This document shows, piece after piece, positions 1 to 8,283 of a stretch of 33,895 nucleotides of DNA. A program made the translations under genes and the position numbers. Location: NCBI GenBank assembly GCA_964482235.1, contig CAYZWU010000057.1, positions 1 to 33,895 of the forward strand, in the 5' to 3' direction. This DNA is from CAYZWU01 sp964482235 (GTDB lineage Bacteria > Planctomycetota > B15-G4 > CAYZWU01). The notes under the pieces were generated by a model, which made no database searches, had not been told where the DNA came from, and saw only the letters and a program-made list of their open reading frames with translations. Each line of letters begins with the position of its first letter. Positions within the stretch are counted from its first letter, which is position 1.

Positions 1-227
1 TCCTTGACCATCTGGGCGCCCATGTTCTCGTACGAGTCCTCGAGCTCGATCTCCTTGGCCACGGTGACGCCGTCCTTGGTGATGGTGGGCGAGCCGAACG
101 ATTTCTGAAGAATCACGTTCCGGCCCCTGGGACCCAGCGTGACCTTGACGGCGCGAGCGAGCTTGGTCACTCCCGCGCGGATCCGTTCCCGTGCATCCTG
201 ATCATATGCAATCTTCTTCGCTGCCAT
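1..227 (-). CDS. groEL: 60 kDa chaperonin GroEL, N-terminal part (runs off the window)
   Basis: The first 75 residues of GroEL, the ATP-driven folding chamber that works with GroES in the cytoplasm. Visible family signatures are the start MAAKKIAYDQDAR, the phosphate-binding segment VTLGPRGRNV near residues 29-38, and DGVTVAKEIEL near residues 52-62. The ATG at 225-227 is preceded by GGAG (complement of 234-237) at normal distance. It follows groES in the same direction after about 110 bases, the classic groES-groEL order. The C-terminal seven-eighths lie outside the window, so integrity cannot be judged. Confidence 0.97.
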   Translation of the reverse strand, partial: MAAKKIAYDQDARERIRAGVTKLARAVKVTLGPRGRNVILQKSFGSPTITKDGVTVAKEIELEDSYENMGAQMVK

Positions 228-244
228 TGAAGTCTCCTTGCCAT

Positions 245-256
245 GCCCTTTCGGGC
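245..256 (-). other. Small GNRA-capped hairpin in the groES-groEL spacer
   Basis: On the coding strand the RNA reads GCCC-GAAA-GGGC, a four-base-pair stem with a GNRA-type loop, ending about eight bases before the groEL ribosome-binding site. It could act as a processing or stability element in the bicistronic mRNA. The stem is short and may be chance. I see no CIRCE inverted repeat upstream of groES. Confidence 0.3.
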
Positions 257-336
257 TCAATCTTTTTAGTTGGGAGGGCTTCCATCTTCTTTCTGAAGCA
301 GGGCGAACCCTCGGGTTTTCTTTGTATCCCTGATAC

Positions 337-636
337 CTACTCGATCACGGCCAGAATCTCGTCTTCACGGACAAGAAGCAGGTCCTCGCCGTCGATCTTG
401 ATCTCCGTTCCCGCGTAGGAAGAGAAGATGATCCGATCCTCGGGCTTGACCTGGAACTCCAGACGCTTGCCGTCGTCGAGAAGCTTACCGTCGCCGAGAG
501 CCAGGACGATGCCCTCGCGGGGCTTTTCCTTGGCCGTATCGGGCAGGACGATGCCGCCCTTTGTCCGGCTCTCCGCCTCGACGCGGCGGACCAGGATGTG
601 GTCGTTGAGAGGTTTGATCTTTCCAGAAACTGCCAT
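337..636 (-). CDS. groES: 10 kDa co-chaperonin GroES
   Basis: GroES, the heptameric lid of the GroEL chamber. The 99-residue product has the usual length. It shows KIKPLNDHILVRR at the N-terminus, GGIVLPDTAKEKP (the mobile-loop region, near residues 28-40), and the C-terminal pattern in which LLLVREDEILAVIE closes the beta-barrel. The frame is open to a TTG at 651, but the ATG at 634-636 is chosen because a perfect AAGGAGG lies directly upstream and the family starts here. It lies 72 bases downstream of a response-regulator gene on the same strand, so readthrough is possible. No CIRCE element (HrcA operator) is visible, so heat regulation, if present, uses another mechanism. Confidence 0.97.
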   Translation of the reverse strand: MAVSGKIKPLNDHILVRRVEAESRTKGGIVLPDTAKEKPREGIVLALGDGKLLDDGKRLEFQVKPEDRIIFSSYAGTEIKIDGEDLLLVREDEILAVIE

Positions 637-708
637 TGCATCCTCCTTCAAGCTTGATTCAAGATGCTGTTTATTTTGATTCCATGTAAAAGAAAAGAAC
701 TGCTGATT

Positions 709-1143
709 CTAGATCGGAGAGCCGCGCTCACCCGGGTCCTCGAGGAAGTATTGACGCACCAGCCTGTCCACGGAGCTCTTCATCAGCTCGATCTTGATCG
801 GCTTGGCGAGGAAGGAAAAGCCGCCGGCCTCGAAGACCTTGATCTTCATGCGGCAGGAAGAATCTCCGGACATGAAGATGCAGGGCAGGATGCCAAGCTC
901 CTTGTGGATCTCTCTCAAGGCTTCGATCCCGGTCAGACCGGGCATGTTGATATCCATTACCGAGAAGGAAATTCTATGGGCGATAGCGATCTCGACGGCT
1001 TCGGTGCCGGATCTCGCTGGAAAAACGCGATATCCCTGGGAATCGAAGAAGAGGCTCAATGATTCCCTGAGTGCGTCGTCATCCTCGGCCAGGAGCATGG
1101 AGAGCGCCTTTCTCGCAAGCTTCAAACGGGCTTCCTTGTCCAT
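709..1143 (-). CDS. Receiver-only response regulator (CheY-like)
   Basis: A single phospho-acceptor receiver domain with no output domain, about 144 residues. The acidic pair appears as AEDDD near residue 20, the phosphorylatable aspartate is in SVMDINMPG, the switch serine in FMSGDSS, and the conserved lysine in FLAKPIK. Nearly all of the protein is the domain, so it must act by protein contact or as a phosphorelay intermediate. No histidine kinase is nearby. I start at the ATG at 1141-1143. An in-frame ATG at 1171-1173 would add ten residues (HYSWLGCF...) but sits inside an AT-rich stretch that could itself be the -10 region. Neither start has a strong Shine-Dalgarno. It is co-oriented with groES, 72 bases upstream. 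Confidence 0.85.
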   Translation of the reverse strand: MDKEARLKLARKALSMLLAEDDDALRESLSLFFDSQGYRVFPARSGTEAVEIAIAHRISFSVMDINMPGLTGIEALREIHKELGILPCIFMSGDSSCRMKIKVFEAGGFSFLAKPIKIELMKSSVDRLVRQYFLEDPGERGSPI

Positions 1144-1538
1144 GACAAAACAACCTAACCAACTGTAGTGCATTTTATTACAAAAACGGCACTTTTTACT
1201 GCGACTCGCTCTCCCCCGAAGATCGACGAAAAGACTCTTGAAGAGAGCGAAGAAAACAACAATGCCGTGGACGGGCAGATAACAAATGGGGTGCCAATTG
1301 AAAAAGAGGTCATTTTCGTCGTAACCCCCTTGATGTCAAAGGTTAATTATTCGAAGCCCGGAAGAGGGCGATACGGACATGCCGATTTGGCAGAACCATT
1401 CCCCCCAGCCGGAAGGGAACGTGTCATTCTGACACCCTCGAAGTAGCAGGGAAAAATCTGCTTGAACCGGTTATTCCTCCCCCACTACAATCCGGAACTT
1501 GTTCATAGTCGTAAGATTGGATGCATAGGAGCACCGAA
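1144..1538. other. Divergent intergenic region between the response regulator and the SHMT-GcvT fusion
   Basis: About 395 bases without a supported gene. A 92-codon frame at 1168-1446 has no ribosome-binding site and no recognisable sequence, so I do not call it. The left part is AT-rich (around 1160-1200) and probably holds the minus-strand promoter of the response regulator. The right part holds a plausible plus-strand promoter at 1462-1491. I looked for a glycine riboswitch, expected ahead of a glycine-cleavage-type gene, and do not see its conserved blocks. Confidence 0.6.
1462..1491 (+). promoter_or_regulatory. Candidate sigma-70-type promoter of the SHMT-GcvT fusion gene
   Basis: TTGAAC at 1462-1467 and TACAAT at 1486-1491 are separated by 18 bases. 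The -10 box matches five of six consensus bases and the -35 box four of six. Transcription would begin near 1498, giving a leader of about 40 bases before the ATG at 1539. Located by eye only. Confidence 0.4.
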
Positions 1539-4500
1539 ATGACTCACGACAATGCCGATCAGGCTTCTGCCGGACACTATCTTTTCGAGAAGGAACTGGC
1601 CTTTTCCGATCCCGAGATCAACCAGCTCATCGAGATCGAGGACGAACGCCAGATCCGCAAGATCATCCTGATCGCCTCGGAAAGCGTCTGCCCCCAGGCT
1701 GTCCGCGAGGCGCTCGGCACCTCGTTTTCGAACCTGTACGCGGAAGGCTACCCGTCAACGCGCATGCTGCAGTCGATCGAGAGGCCTCTCCTCAGCTACG
1801 ACCACCACCTCTCCTTCTTCCGCCGATACTACGACCGGCGTTATTACAAGGGATGCGACTACATCAACTTCGTGGAAGCTCTCTGCAAACAGCGCGCCGC
1901 CGCCCTCTTCGCCACCGATCGTTTCGACGGCCCCGGGCCGAAGGTTCCGGCATCGGACATCTTCGTGAACACCCAGCCTCTCTCCGGCGCAGCGGCCAAC
2001 AACGCGGTCTACAACGCATTCGCGAAACCCGGCGACACGGTGATGGGCCTTCATCTCTCCTACGGCGGGCACCTCACCCACGGCAGCCCCGTCAACCGCT
2101 CGGGCAGGAGCTTCAACATCGTGCCCTACACGGTGAACCGCACGACCGGCAAGCTCGACTACGATCAGATCAAGGATCTGGCGAAGGAGCACAAGCCGAA
2201 GATGATCATCGGCGGCTTCTCGGCCTACCCCTGGTCGATCGACTGGCAGGCCCTGCGCGAGGCGGCCGACGCGGCGGGGAACGGCTGCACCCTTCTGGCC
2301 GACGTCTCCCATCCCGCCGGGCTGATCGTGGCCGGCCAGTTCCCGAGCCCCATCGGCATCGCCGACGTGACGATGACCACGACGCACAAGACGCTCTGCG
2401 GACCGCGCGGCGCGCTGCTTCTCACAACGGATCCTGAAAAGGCGAAGGCGATAGAGCTGGGCGTCTTTCCCGGCGAACAGGGCGGGCCTCACATCCAGTC
2501 GATCCTGGCCAAGGCCGTGGCATTCAAGATCGCGCTCTCCGAGGAATTCCAGCTCCTGCAGCGCAAGATCAAGGAAAATGCCGCCTACCTGGCCGAGGCG
2601 ATCCGCGAGAGAGGGCTCAAGCTGGCGTACAACGGGACCGACTCGCACCTCTTCCTCATCGACCTCAATCCGCTGAAGGGAAAGGGCGGTTATCCTCTTC
2701 GCGGAGAGGTGGCCTCGCGGATCCTCGACCTCTGCGACATCACGCTGAACAAGAACACCATCGCCGGGGACACGAACGCCGCCCACCCGTCGGGGATCCG
2801 GATCGGCACCACGTGGATCACGCAGAGAGGCTTCGAGAAGCAGCACCTCGACCACCTGGCCGACCTGATCCACAATGTCCTCTCCAGCACGACGTCCTTC
2901 CACTACATCGGATCGGGGAACGAGCTGGGACGGGCCAAGATCGACAGCCGCGTCATGGAAGAGGTGAAGGAAGGCGTCCGCAGCCTCCTGCGCAGCACGA
3001 ATCCCGGCTACCCGAACAGACACGCTCTCTACCCCTTCTTCTCCCTCTGGAGCGGCGGCTGCGAATCGGCCGTCACACCGGAGCTGGAGAAGGCCGGCGC
3101 CAAGGTGGGCATCGTGGAGAAAAACGTCCACGTCGTCGAATCGTTCGGCGACGCGGCCGGGGAGGCCGAGGCGATCCGCACGGGCTGCGGCCTGGTGGAC
3201 CTCACCCAGGCTCCCCTCATCGAGGTCTCGGGCGAACGGGCCGCCGCCTTCCTCCAAGGCGTGGTCACCTCGGACGCGATCAACCAGAAGCCGGGTACGG
3301 TGAAGAGGACCTTCATCCTCGGCCCCGCGGGCGAGCTCAAGGCAAGCCTGCTCCTCTACCGGCAGGAGCGCGACGAGACGGGATTCGACGGCTTCATCCT
3401 CTCCTTCGATACTCTCGACAGCCATACCGTCTTCCCCTGGCTCCGCGGCCTCTCGGACGGCTACATCGCCTTCGACGAGGAGGACGTCTACAAGAAGGTG
3501 GAAGGGCCGGTGGTGATCAACAACCTCCGCCGCACGGGGAAGACGGACGAGCAGCGGGTGCGGCTCGGCCTCCTCGGGCCGAAGGCCGGCGACCTGCTCA
3601 GGTCGATCCTGCCCGAGACGGAGAAGCTTGAGCACGGCACAGTCATCGAAGTCGATTGCGGCGGGACCACCCTGAAGGTGGCCCGGGACAGCCAGATCTT
3701 CGGTTCCCAGGGGTACGAGGTCCATATGCACCCGCTGCAGGCTCCGGGGATGTGGCGGCAGATCGTGGCCGAAGGCCGGAAGTCGGTCCGCCCGGTGGGC
3801 TACTCGGCGATCGAGCTGGCAACGGAAGGCCGATGCTACGCTCTTGTCAGCGGCGATCCCCCGTCGGCATCCACCCTCCTCGAGGCGCACCCCGACGCCT
3901 TCGACCTCGAGAAGCCGTACTTCGTGGGCCGGGGCTCGCTGCCCGCGGCGAAGCCGAAGGAGTCCTACACCTATCAGCCCGAGGAAGAGCCGCTCAAGAA
4001 GACGCCTCTCAACGAGATCCACAAGAGCCTGACGAAGAAGGATTTCATGATCCCCTTCGCCGGCTGGGAGATGCCTGTCTGGTACACCCGCGTCAGCGAC
4101 GAGCATCAGGCCGTCCGGACCAGCGCCGGCCTCTTCGACGTGGGGCACATGGGAGTGTTCGAGATCTCGGGCCCCCTGGCCACGCGCTTCCTCGACTTCT
4201 GCTGCACCGGCTACGTGACGCGGATGAACATGGGGCAGGCCCTCTACTCCTATCTGCTCGATCCGGACGGGAAGGTTCTCGACGACATCATGATCTACCG
4301 CCGCGGCCGGGAGAGCTACCAGGTGGTCTGCAACGCGGTGAACGCCGAGAAGAACCTCGCCTGGCTCAGGACGGTCAACTCGGGCGACTACCAGATCTGC
4401 CGGAAGAATCCCGGTGCCGGCATCGAGGGCGGCGTCTCGATCCGCGACCTGAAGGACCCCGCCTCGGGAGCCGATCAGCGCGTCGATCTCGCCCTGCAGG

Positions 4501-5231
4501 GGCCGGCCTCGCGAACCGTTCTCCTGAAGCTGGTGAACGGCGAGAATGCCAGGCAGCAGCTCCTCTTCCAGCCGAAATCGACATTCATCGAGATCGACAT
4601 CGCCGGCGTGAACGTGATCACCTCGCGAACGGGCTACACGGGCGAGGAGACCGCCTACGAGCTCTACGTCCATCCCGAAAACGCCGCCACTCTCTGGACG
4701 GCGATCCTCGATGCCGGCGAGCCTCTCGGCGTCGTCCCCACCGGACTGGGCGCGCGCGACTCGCTGCGCACCGAGGCGGGGCTGCCGCTCTACGGCCACG
4801 AGCTGGCCGGCGACTACGACATCGATCCGATCGAGGCGGGCTACGGCTCCTTCGTCAAGTTCCACAAGCCGTTCTTCATCGGCCGCGAACCGCTTCTCGA
4901 TAGATGGGAGAACTCGCGGGGCAGGCAGATCGTGCGGTTCCGGATCACCACGAAGATGCCCCGGACGATCAGACCGGGCGATCCCGTGGTGGAGCGCTCG
5001 GGCCGGTACATCGGCAACGTGACGAGCTGCGCCCTGGTGAAGGGCAAGCAGATCGGCATGGCCTTCGTCAACAAGAGCTACGCCAAGGTCAACTCGCGCA
5101 TCGCCGTCTTCCCCGTGCCGGCGGGCGGCAAGGTTCCTCCTGCAGTCGCGGTGGACAGGGTTGACAAGGGTGACCGGCTCGTGGTGAGCGAGAGGGCCAA
5201 GGTGCTGTCGCGCTTCCCCATGCGCGGCTGA
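1539..5231 (+). CDS. Fusion: serine hydroxymethyltransferase + degenerate GcvT-like domain + GcvT aminomethyltransferase
   Basis: One 1230-residue open frame. Residues about 20-450 are serine hydroxymethyltransferase (serine + THF to glycine + methylene-THF). PLP and substrate residues are intact: YAEGYP (E69), D255 and H258 in ADVSHPAG, the Schiff-base K284 in TTTHKTLCGPRG, and R421 in SGIRIGT. A roughly 28-residue insertion follows YAEGYP. Residues about 515-805 resemble GcvT/YgfZ (CGLVDLTQAPLIEVSG, YEVHMHP, RPVGYSAIELA) but lack the usual catalytic motifs. Residues about 820-1220 are canonical T-protein of the glycine cleavage system: AGWEMPV, GHMGVFEISG, the LDD catalytic segment at 914-916, SRTGYTGEE, and GLGARDSLRTEAGLPLYG. 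The frame begins at 1521, but the ATG at 1539 has AGGAG at 1527-1531, seven bases away. Both active ends make or use methylene-THF, so cofactor channelling is plausible. No gcvP or gcvH is in the window. Confidence 0.93.
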   Translation: MTHDNADQASAGHYLFEKELAFSDPEINQLIEIEDERQIRKIILIASESVCPQAVREALGTSFSNLYAEGYPSTRMLQSIERPLLSYDHHLSFFRRYYDRRYYKGCDYINFVEALCKQRAAALFATDRFDGPGPKVPASDIFVNTQPLSGAAANNAVYNAFAKPGDTVMGLHLSYGGHLTHGSPVNRSGRSFNIVPYTVNRTTGKLDYDQIKDLAKEHKPKMIIGGFSAYPWSIDWQALREAADAAGNGCTLLADVSHPAGLIVAGQFPSPIGIADVTMTTTHKTLCGPRGALLLTTDPEKAKAIELGVFPGEQGGPHIQSILAKAVAFKIALSEEFQLLQRKIKENAAYLAEAIRERGLKLAYNGTDSHLFLIDLNPLKGKGGYPLRGEVASRILDLCDITLNKNTIAGDTNAAHPSGIRIGTTWITQRGFEKQHLDHLADLIHNVLSSTTSFHYIGSGNELGRAKIDSRVMEEVKEGVRSLLRSTNPGYPNRHALYPFFSLWSGGCESAVTPELEKAGAKVGIVEKNVHVVESFGDAAGEAEAIRTGCGLVDLTQAPLIEVSGERAAAFLQGVVTSDAINQKPGTVKRTFILGPAGELKASLLLYRQERDETGFDGFILSFDTLDSHTVFPWLRGLSDGYIAFDEEDVYKKVEGPVVINNLRRTGKTDEQRVRLGLLGPKAGDLLRSILPETEKLEHGTVIEVDCGGTTLKVARDSQIFGSQGYEVHMHPLQAPGMWRQIVAEGRKSVRPVGYSAIELATEGRCYALVSGDPPSASTLLEAHPDAFDLEKPYFVGRGSLPAAKPKESYTYQPEEEPLKKTPLNEIHKSLTKKDFMIPFAGWEMPVWYTRVSDEHQAVRTSAGLFDVGHMGVFEISGPLATRFLDFCCTGYVTRMNMGQALYSYLLDPDGKVLDDIMIYRRGRESYQVVCNAVNAEKNLAWLRTVNSGDYQICRKNPGAGIEGGVSIRDLKDPASGADQRVDLALQGPASRTVLLKLVNGENARQQLLFQPKSTFIEIDIAGVNVITSRTGYTGEETAYELYVHPENAATLWTAILDAGEPLGVVPTGLGARDSLRTEAGLPLYGHELAGDYDIDPIEAGYGSFVKFHKPFFIGREPLLDRWENSRGRQIVRFRITTKMPRTIRPGDPVVERSGRYIGNVTSCALVKGKQIGMAFVNKSYAKVNSRIAVFPVPAGGKVPPAVAVDRVDKGDRLVVSERAKVLSRFPMRG

Positions 5232-5255
5232 TCTGTCCGGACGGGACGGGAGGCG

Positions 5256-5501
5256 TCAACTCTGCGGCTGCCGGCGCCAGGCGCGGAAGGCAGTGAAGAA
5301 GAAAACGGAGAAGCCGGCGCGGCACGACCATCCGACCATCAGGCTCGCGTCGGGTGCAAAACTGAGCGTCGCGATGGCGGCCACGATGACCAGAAGGCTC
5401 TGGAAAAAAAACCAGACCAGCGCGGCTCGGGTTCTGAAGAACAGAACCCCCACCACGACCTGCAGGAGCGACAGCCCCAGCAGGACGCCATCGAGGATCA
5501 T
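5256..5501 (-). CDS. Small three-helix membrane protein of unknown function
   Basis: An 81-residue protein dominated by three hydrophobic stretches (about residues 3-21, 26-48 and 54-73). The helices are separated by short loops with charged or small residues, and the tail is basic (RAWRRQPQS). It would lie almost entirely in the inner membrane. The ATG at 5499-5501 has a modest purine stretch (AAAGAG) upstream. A stronger AAGGAG lies further up, so an earlier non-ATG start is possible. It converges on the fusion gene (24-base gap) and diverges from thiE. I do not recognise a family. The hydrophobic pattern and in-frame start support it as real, but there is no functional clue. Confidence 0.55.
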   Translation of the reverse strand: MILDGVLLGLSLLQVVVGVLFFRTRAALVWFFFQSLLVIVAAIATLSFAPDASLMVGWSCRAGFSVFFFTAFRAWRRQPQS

Positions 5502-5587
5502 CAGCTCTTTCAGCGTCAGGTCGCCGATCCCTTTCTCCTTTTCTTGAAACGTGGTCGAGGGGATCCTTTATAACTGAAGGAGGTCCG

Positions 5588-6223
5588 GTGGACACGCAAG
5601 AAACGATTCGAAGGGCGCGCCTCTACCTGATCTACACCGACGACCTCTCCGCACTCCCCATCGAGGAGGCGCTCCGGCAGGCGGTGCGCGGCGGCGTTGA
5701 TCTGGTCCAGATCCGCGAGAAGGGCTCCCTCGACAGACGCCTCGACCTGACGCGGCGGGCTCTCGAGGCGCTCGAAGGAAGCGGCGTGCCCGTGATCGTC
5801 AACGACGATCCTGACGCGGCCGCACGGGCCGGGGCACACGGCGTTCACCTGGGACCCGACGATCTCGCTCCGGAGGAAGCGCGGCGGATCCTGCCGCCCG
5901 GAGCGGTTCTCGGCCTCTCCACAACCTCGCTCCCCGATGCCGAGGCTGCGCTGGAATCGGGCGCCGACTACATCGGCGTGGGGACCGTCTTCCCCACGAG
6001 CACGAAAAGCGGGAAAGCGATCATCGGTCCGGCGGGGGCGGCCGTTGTGTCTGCCGCCATCTCCATTCCCGTCTTCCCCATCGGCGGGATCGACGCGGCC
6101 GGCGCCGCGGCCCTCGTCCGCGCCGGCGTGATCCGCGCGGCGGTCTGCAGCGCCATCATCGACACAAGCGACGTGGCCGAACGGGCCTCGGCCATCGCGA
6201 AGATCCTCAGAGCATCGCCCTGA
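5588..6223 (+). CDS. thiE: Thiamine-phosphate synthase ThiE
   Basis: Thiamine-phosphate synthase joins hydroxymethylpyrimidine diphosphate and thiazole phosphate to give thiamine phosphate in the cytoplasm. The 211-residue length is normal for this TIM-barrel family. Signatures in order are DLVQIREK near residues 38-45 (substrate-binding QxREK), NDDPDAAARAGAHGVHLG near 77-94, GLSTT near 110, GADYIGVGTVFPTSTK near 124-139 (the conserved phosphate loop), and PIGGID near 161. Translation starts at a GTG (5588-5590) with a near-perfect AAGGAGG just upstream. The gene is alone; no other thiamine genes or TPP riboswitch are seen. Its last 17 bases overlap the end of ligA on the opposite strand. Confidence 0.93.
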   Translation: MDTQETIRRARLYLIYTDDLSALPIEEALRQAVRGGVDLVQIREKGSLDRRLDLTRRALEALEGSGVPVIVNDDPDAAARAGAHGVHLGPDDLAPEEARRILPPGAVLGLSTTSLPDAEAALESGADYIGVGTVFPTSTKSGKAIIGPAGAAVVSAAISIPVFPIGGIDAAGAAALVRAGVIRAAVCSAIIDTSDVAERASAIAKILRASP

Positions 6224-8219
6224 GCTCCTCCTCGGTGAGGATCGTTATCCCCTTCTCCCCGGCCTTCTTCAGCTTCGAGCCCGCCTTCTCGCCGGCCACT
6301 AGATAGTCGAGCTTGCCGCTCACGGCGGAGAGGATCCGGCCGCCCCGGTCCTTCACCATGGCCTCCGCCTCCTTCCTTGGGATGGAGAGCGTTCCGGTGA
6401 AAAGGAAGCTCTTGCCCGAAAGGACACCCCCTTCCCTCTGCTCGAAGGGCAGGGGCGACACGCCGGCCGCAGCCATGGCCTCGAGGCCGGCCGCCTCATC
6501 GCCGTCGGCGAAGAACTCCATGATGCTGCGCGCCATCCTCGGCCCGATCTCCTTGATCCCCTCGAGCTCCGCCTCGCCGGCCTGCCGGATCTTCTCGAGC
6601 GTGCCGAAATGGGCGGCCAGAAGCCCGGCCGCGTGCTCGCCCACGTGGCGGATCCCCAGGGCGTGGAGGAAGCGGTTCAGGGTCAGGCGCTTCGACCGCT
6701 CGAGCCCGGCCTCGATGTTGGCCGCCGACTTGTCGCCCATCCGGTCGAGGCCGGCCAGTGCGGCCCGGTCGAGGCTGTAGAGATCGGCAAGCCGCGCCAC
6801 CAGCCCCCTGTCCACGAGCTGCTCCACGAGCTTCCAGCCTATCCCTTCGATGTCGGCCGCCGTCCGCTGCACGAAATGCCGGATCCTGGCCTTGAGAACG
6901 GCCTGGCACGACCGGTTCGGGCACCGCATTGCCACCTCCTCGGGATCGACCACGACGGCCGAGCCGCAGACCGGGCACGACCCGGGCATGCGGAAGCGGC
7001 GGGCCCCCTTGGGTCTGAGATCGCGGATCACCTTCACCACGTGGGGGATCACGTCGCCCGCCCTCTCGACGAGGACGGTGTCCCCGACGCGCGCGTCGAG
7101 GCGCTCGATCTCCTCCTGGTTGTGCAGCGTGGCGCGGGCGATCTCGACCCCGCCTACCTGGACCGGGTCGAGCTCGGCCACCGGAGTCAGCGTCCCGGTC
7201 CGGCCCACCTGGACGGTGATGGCGCAGAGCCTCGTGGTCTCCTGGCGTGCCGGAAACTTGAACGCAATGGCCCAGCGCGGCGACTTGGACCGGACGCCAA
7301 GGCGCGAGCAGAGGGCGATCGAGTTCACCTTGATCACCGCGCCGTCCACCTCCACGGGGAGCGACTCCCGCCGGTCGAGCAGCCGGTCGTAATGGTCGAG
7401 CATCTTCTCGAGCGGGCCGACGGCGGAATATTCATGGAGCGTCTTGAGCCCCATCCGGGGGAGCGTTTCCAGGATCTCCCGGCGCGTGGCGAAGTCGATC
7501 CCCTCGGCCGCGCCGAGCCCGTAGAAGTAGATGTCGAGCGGCCGCGACGCCGTGATGCGGGGATCGAGCTGCTTGAGCGATCCGGCGGCCAGGTTCCTGG
7601 GATTGGCGAAGGGCTCCTCCCCCTGCTTCAGCCGCTCCCGGTTGAGAACCCTGAAATCCTCCCTGCCGATCACCACCTCGCCGCGCAGCTCGATCAGCGC
7701 CGGAATCCCGCTTCCGGAATCGCGAAGGCTGAGAGGAAGCGACCGGATCGTGCGGATGTTCTCCGTCACATCCTCCCCTGTCCTGCCGTCGCCACGCGTG
7801 GAGCCGCGCGTGAGGGTTCCGTTCTCGTAGATCACCTCCACGGCGAGGCCGTCGAGCTTCGGCTCGCAGGTGAAGTCCGATCCGAGATCGTCGGTCTTCA
7901 GGTAGTTCTTGAGCTGCCCGTGCCACTCCCTCACCTCGTCCACCGAGTAGGTGTTCTGCAGGCTCAGCATGGGGAGCCTGTGCCTGTACGGCTCGAGGCC
8001 TTCCCTTGGCCCCGCCCCGATCCTCTGGGAGGGAGAGGAGGGATCGACCCACTCGCCGTGCTCCGCCTCGATCTCGAGAAGCCGCCGCATGAGGGCGTCG
8101 TAGGCGGCATCGGAAATCACGGGATCGTCCAGGACGTAGTAGCGCCGGTCGTGCTCGAGGATCTCGGCCTTCAGCCTGTCGTACTCGCGCCGCGTCGCCT
8201 CTCTTTCTTTGCCACCCAT
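6207..8219 (-). CDS. ligA: NAD+-dependent DNA ligase LigA
   Basis: NAD-dependent ligase sealing nicks during replication and repair; 670 residues, the standard length. Domains in order are the N-terminal Ia region with YYVLDDPVISDAAYD (residues about 27-41) for NMN binding; the nucleotidyltransferase domain with the AMP-accepting lysine in CEPKLDGLAVE (K121); the OB fold; a four-cysteine zinc finger near residues 412-436 (CPVCG...CPNRSC); helix-hairpin-helix repeats (DIEGIG, GLDRMG, LGIRHVG, IKEIG); and a C-terminal BRCT domain (about 595-670, LSGKSFLFTG). The ATG at 8217-8219 has AAGGAG seven bases upstream. It follows queA after 64 bases on the same strand and likely shares its transcript. 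Its stop overlaps convergent thiE by 17 bases. Confidence 0.97.
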   Translation of the reverse strand: MGGKEREATRREYDRLKAEILEHDRRYYVLDDPVISDAAYDALMRRLLEIEAEHGEWVDPSSPSQRIGAGPREGLEPYRHRLPMLSLQNTYSVDEVREWHGQLKNYLKTDDLGSDFTCEPKLDGLAVEVIYENGTLTRGSTRGDGRTGEDVTENIRTIRSLPLSLRDSGSGIPALIELRGEVVIGREDFRVLNRERLKQGEEPFANPRNLAAGSLKQLDPRITASRPLDIYFYGLGAAEGIDFATRREILETLPRMGLKTLHEYSAVGPLEKMLDHYDRLLDRRESLPVEVDGAVIKVNSIALCSRLGVRSKSPRWAIAFKFPARQETTRLCAITVQVGRTGTLTPVAELDPVQVGGVEIARATLHNQEEIERLDARVGDTVLVERAGDVIPHVVKVIRDLRPKGARRFRMPGSCPVCGSAVVVDPEEVAMRCPNRSCQAVLKARIRHFVQRTAADIEGIGWKLVEQLVDRGLVARLADLYSLDRAALAGLDRMGDKSAANIEAGLERSKRLTLNRFLHALGIRHVGEHAAGLLAAHFGTLEKIRQAGEAELEGIKEIGPRMARSIMEFFADGDEAAGLEAMAAAGVSPLPFEQREGGVLSGKSFLFTGTLSIPRKEAEAMVKDRGGRILSAVSGKLDYLVAGEKAGSKLKKAGEKGITILTEEELRAML

Positions 8220-8283
8220 CAGGGGCTCCTTCTTCGGATTCCTTCTCGGAGGACGAAACGATCCGAATTCCTGATCGCTTTTT

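Noticed and set aside
640..708. CIRCE operator upstream of groES
   Set aside because: The TTAGCACTC-N9-GAGTGCTAA inverted repeat is not present between the response-regulator stop and groES.
1168..1446. A 92-codon frame in the divergent intergenic region
   Set aside because: No Shine-Dalgarno, no recognisable sequence, and it lies where promoters for both flanking genes are expected.
1440..1538. Glycine riboswitch upstream of the SHMT-GcvT fusion
   Set aside because: Expected by function, but none of the conserved glycine-riboswitch blocks is visible and the leader predicted from the promoter is only about 40 bases.
1755..4865. A 1036-codon open frame on the minus strand, antisense to the fusion gene
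   Set aside because: It mirrors a gene with strong GC-rich codon bias, has a low-complexity valine/glutamate/arginine-rich product and no recognisable domain, whereas the plus-strand frame matches SHMT and GcvT along its length.
5544..5574. TTGAAA-N19-TATAAC ahead of thiE
   Set aside because: The spacing is 19 bases and the transcript would start almost on top of the Shine-Dalgarno, leaving a leader too short to be convincing.
8233..8267. 7-bp inverted repeat (TTCGGAT / ATCCGAA) in the queA-ligA spacer
   Set aside because: Arms are short with a 21-base spacer, it lies just ahead of the ligA ribosome-binding site, and there is no T-run; it may be chance.
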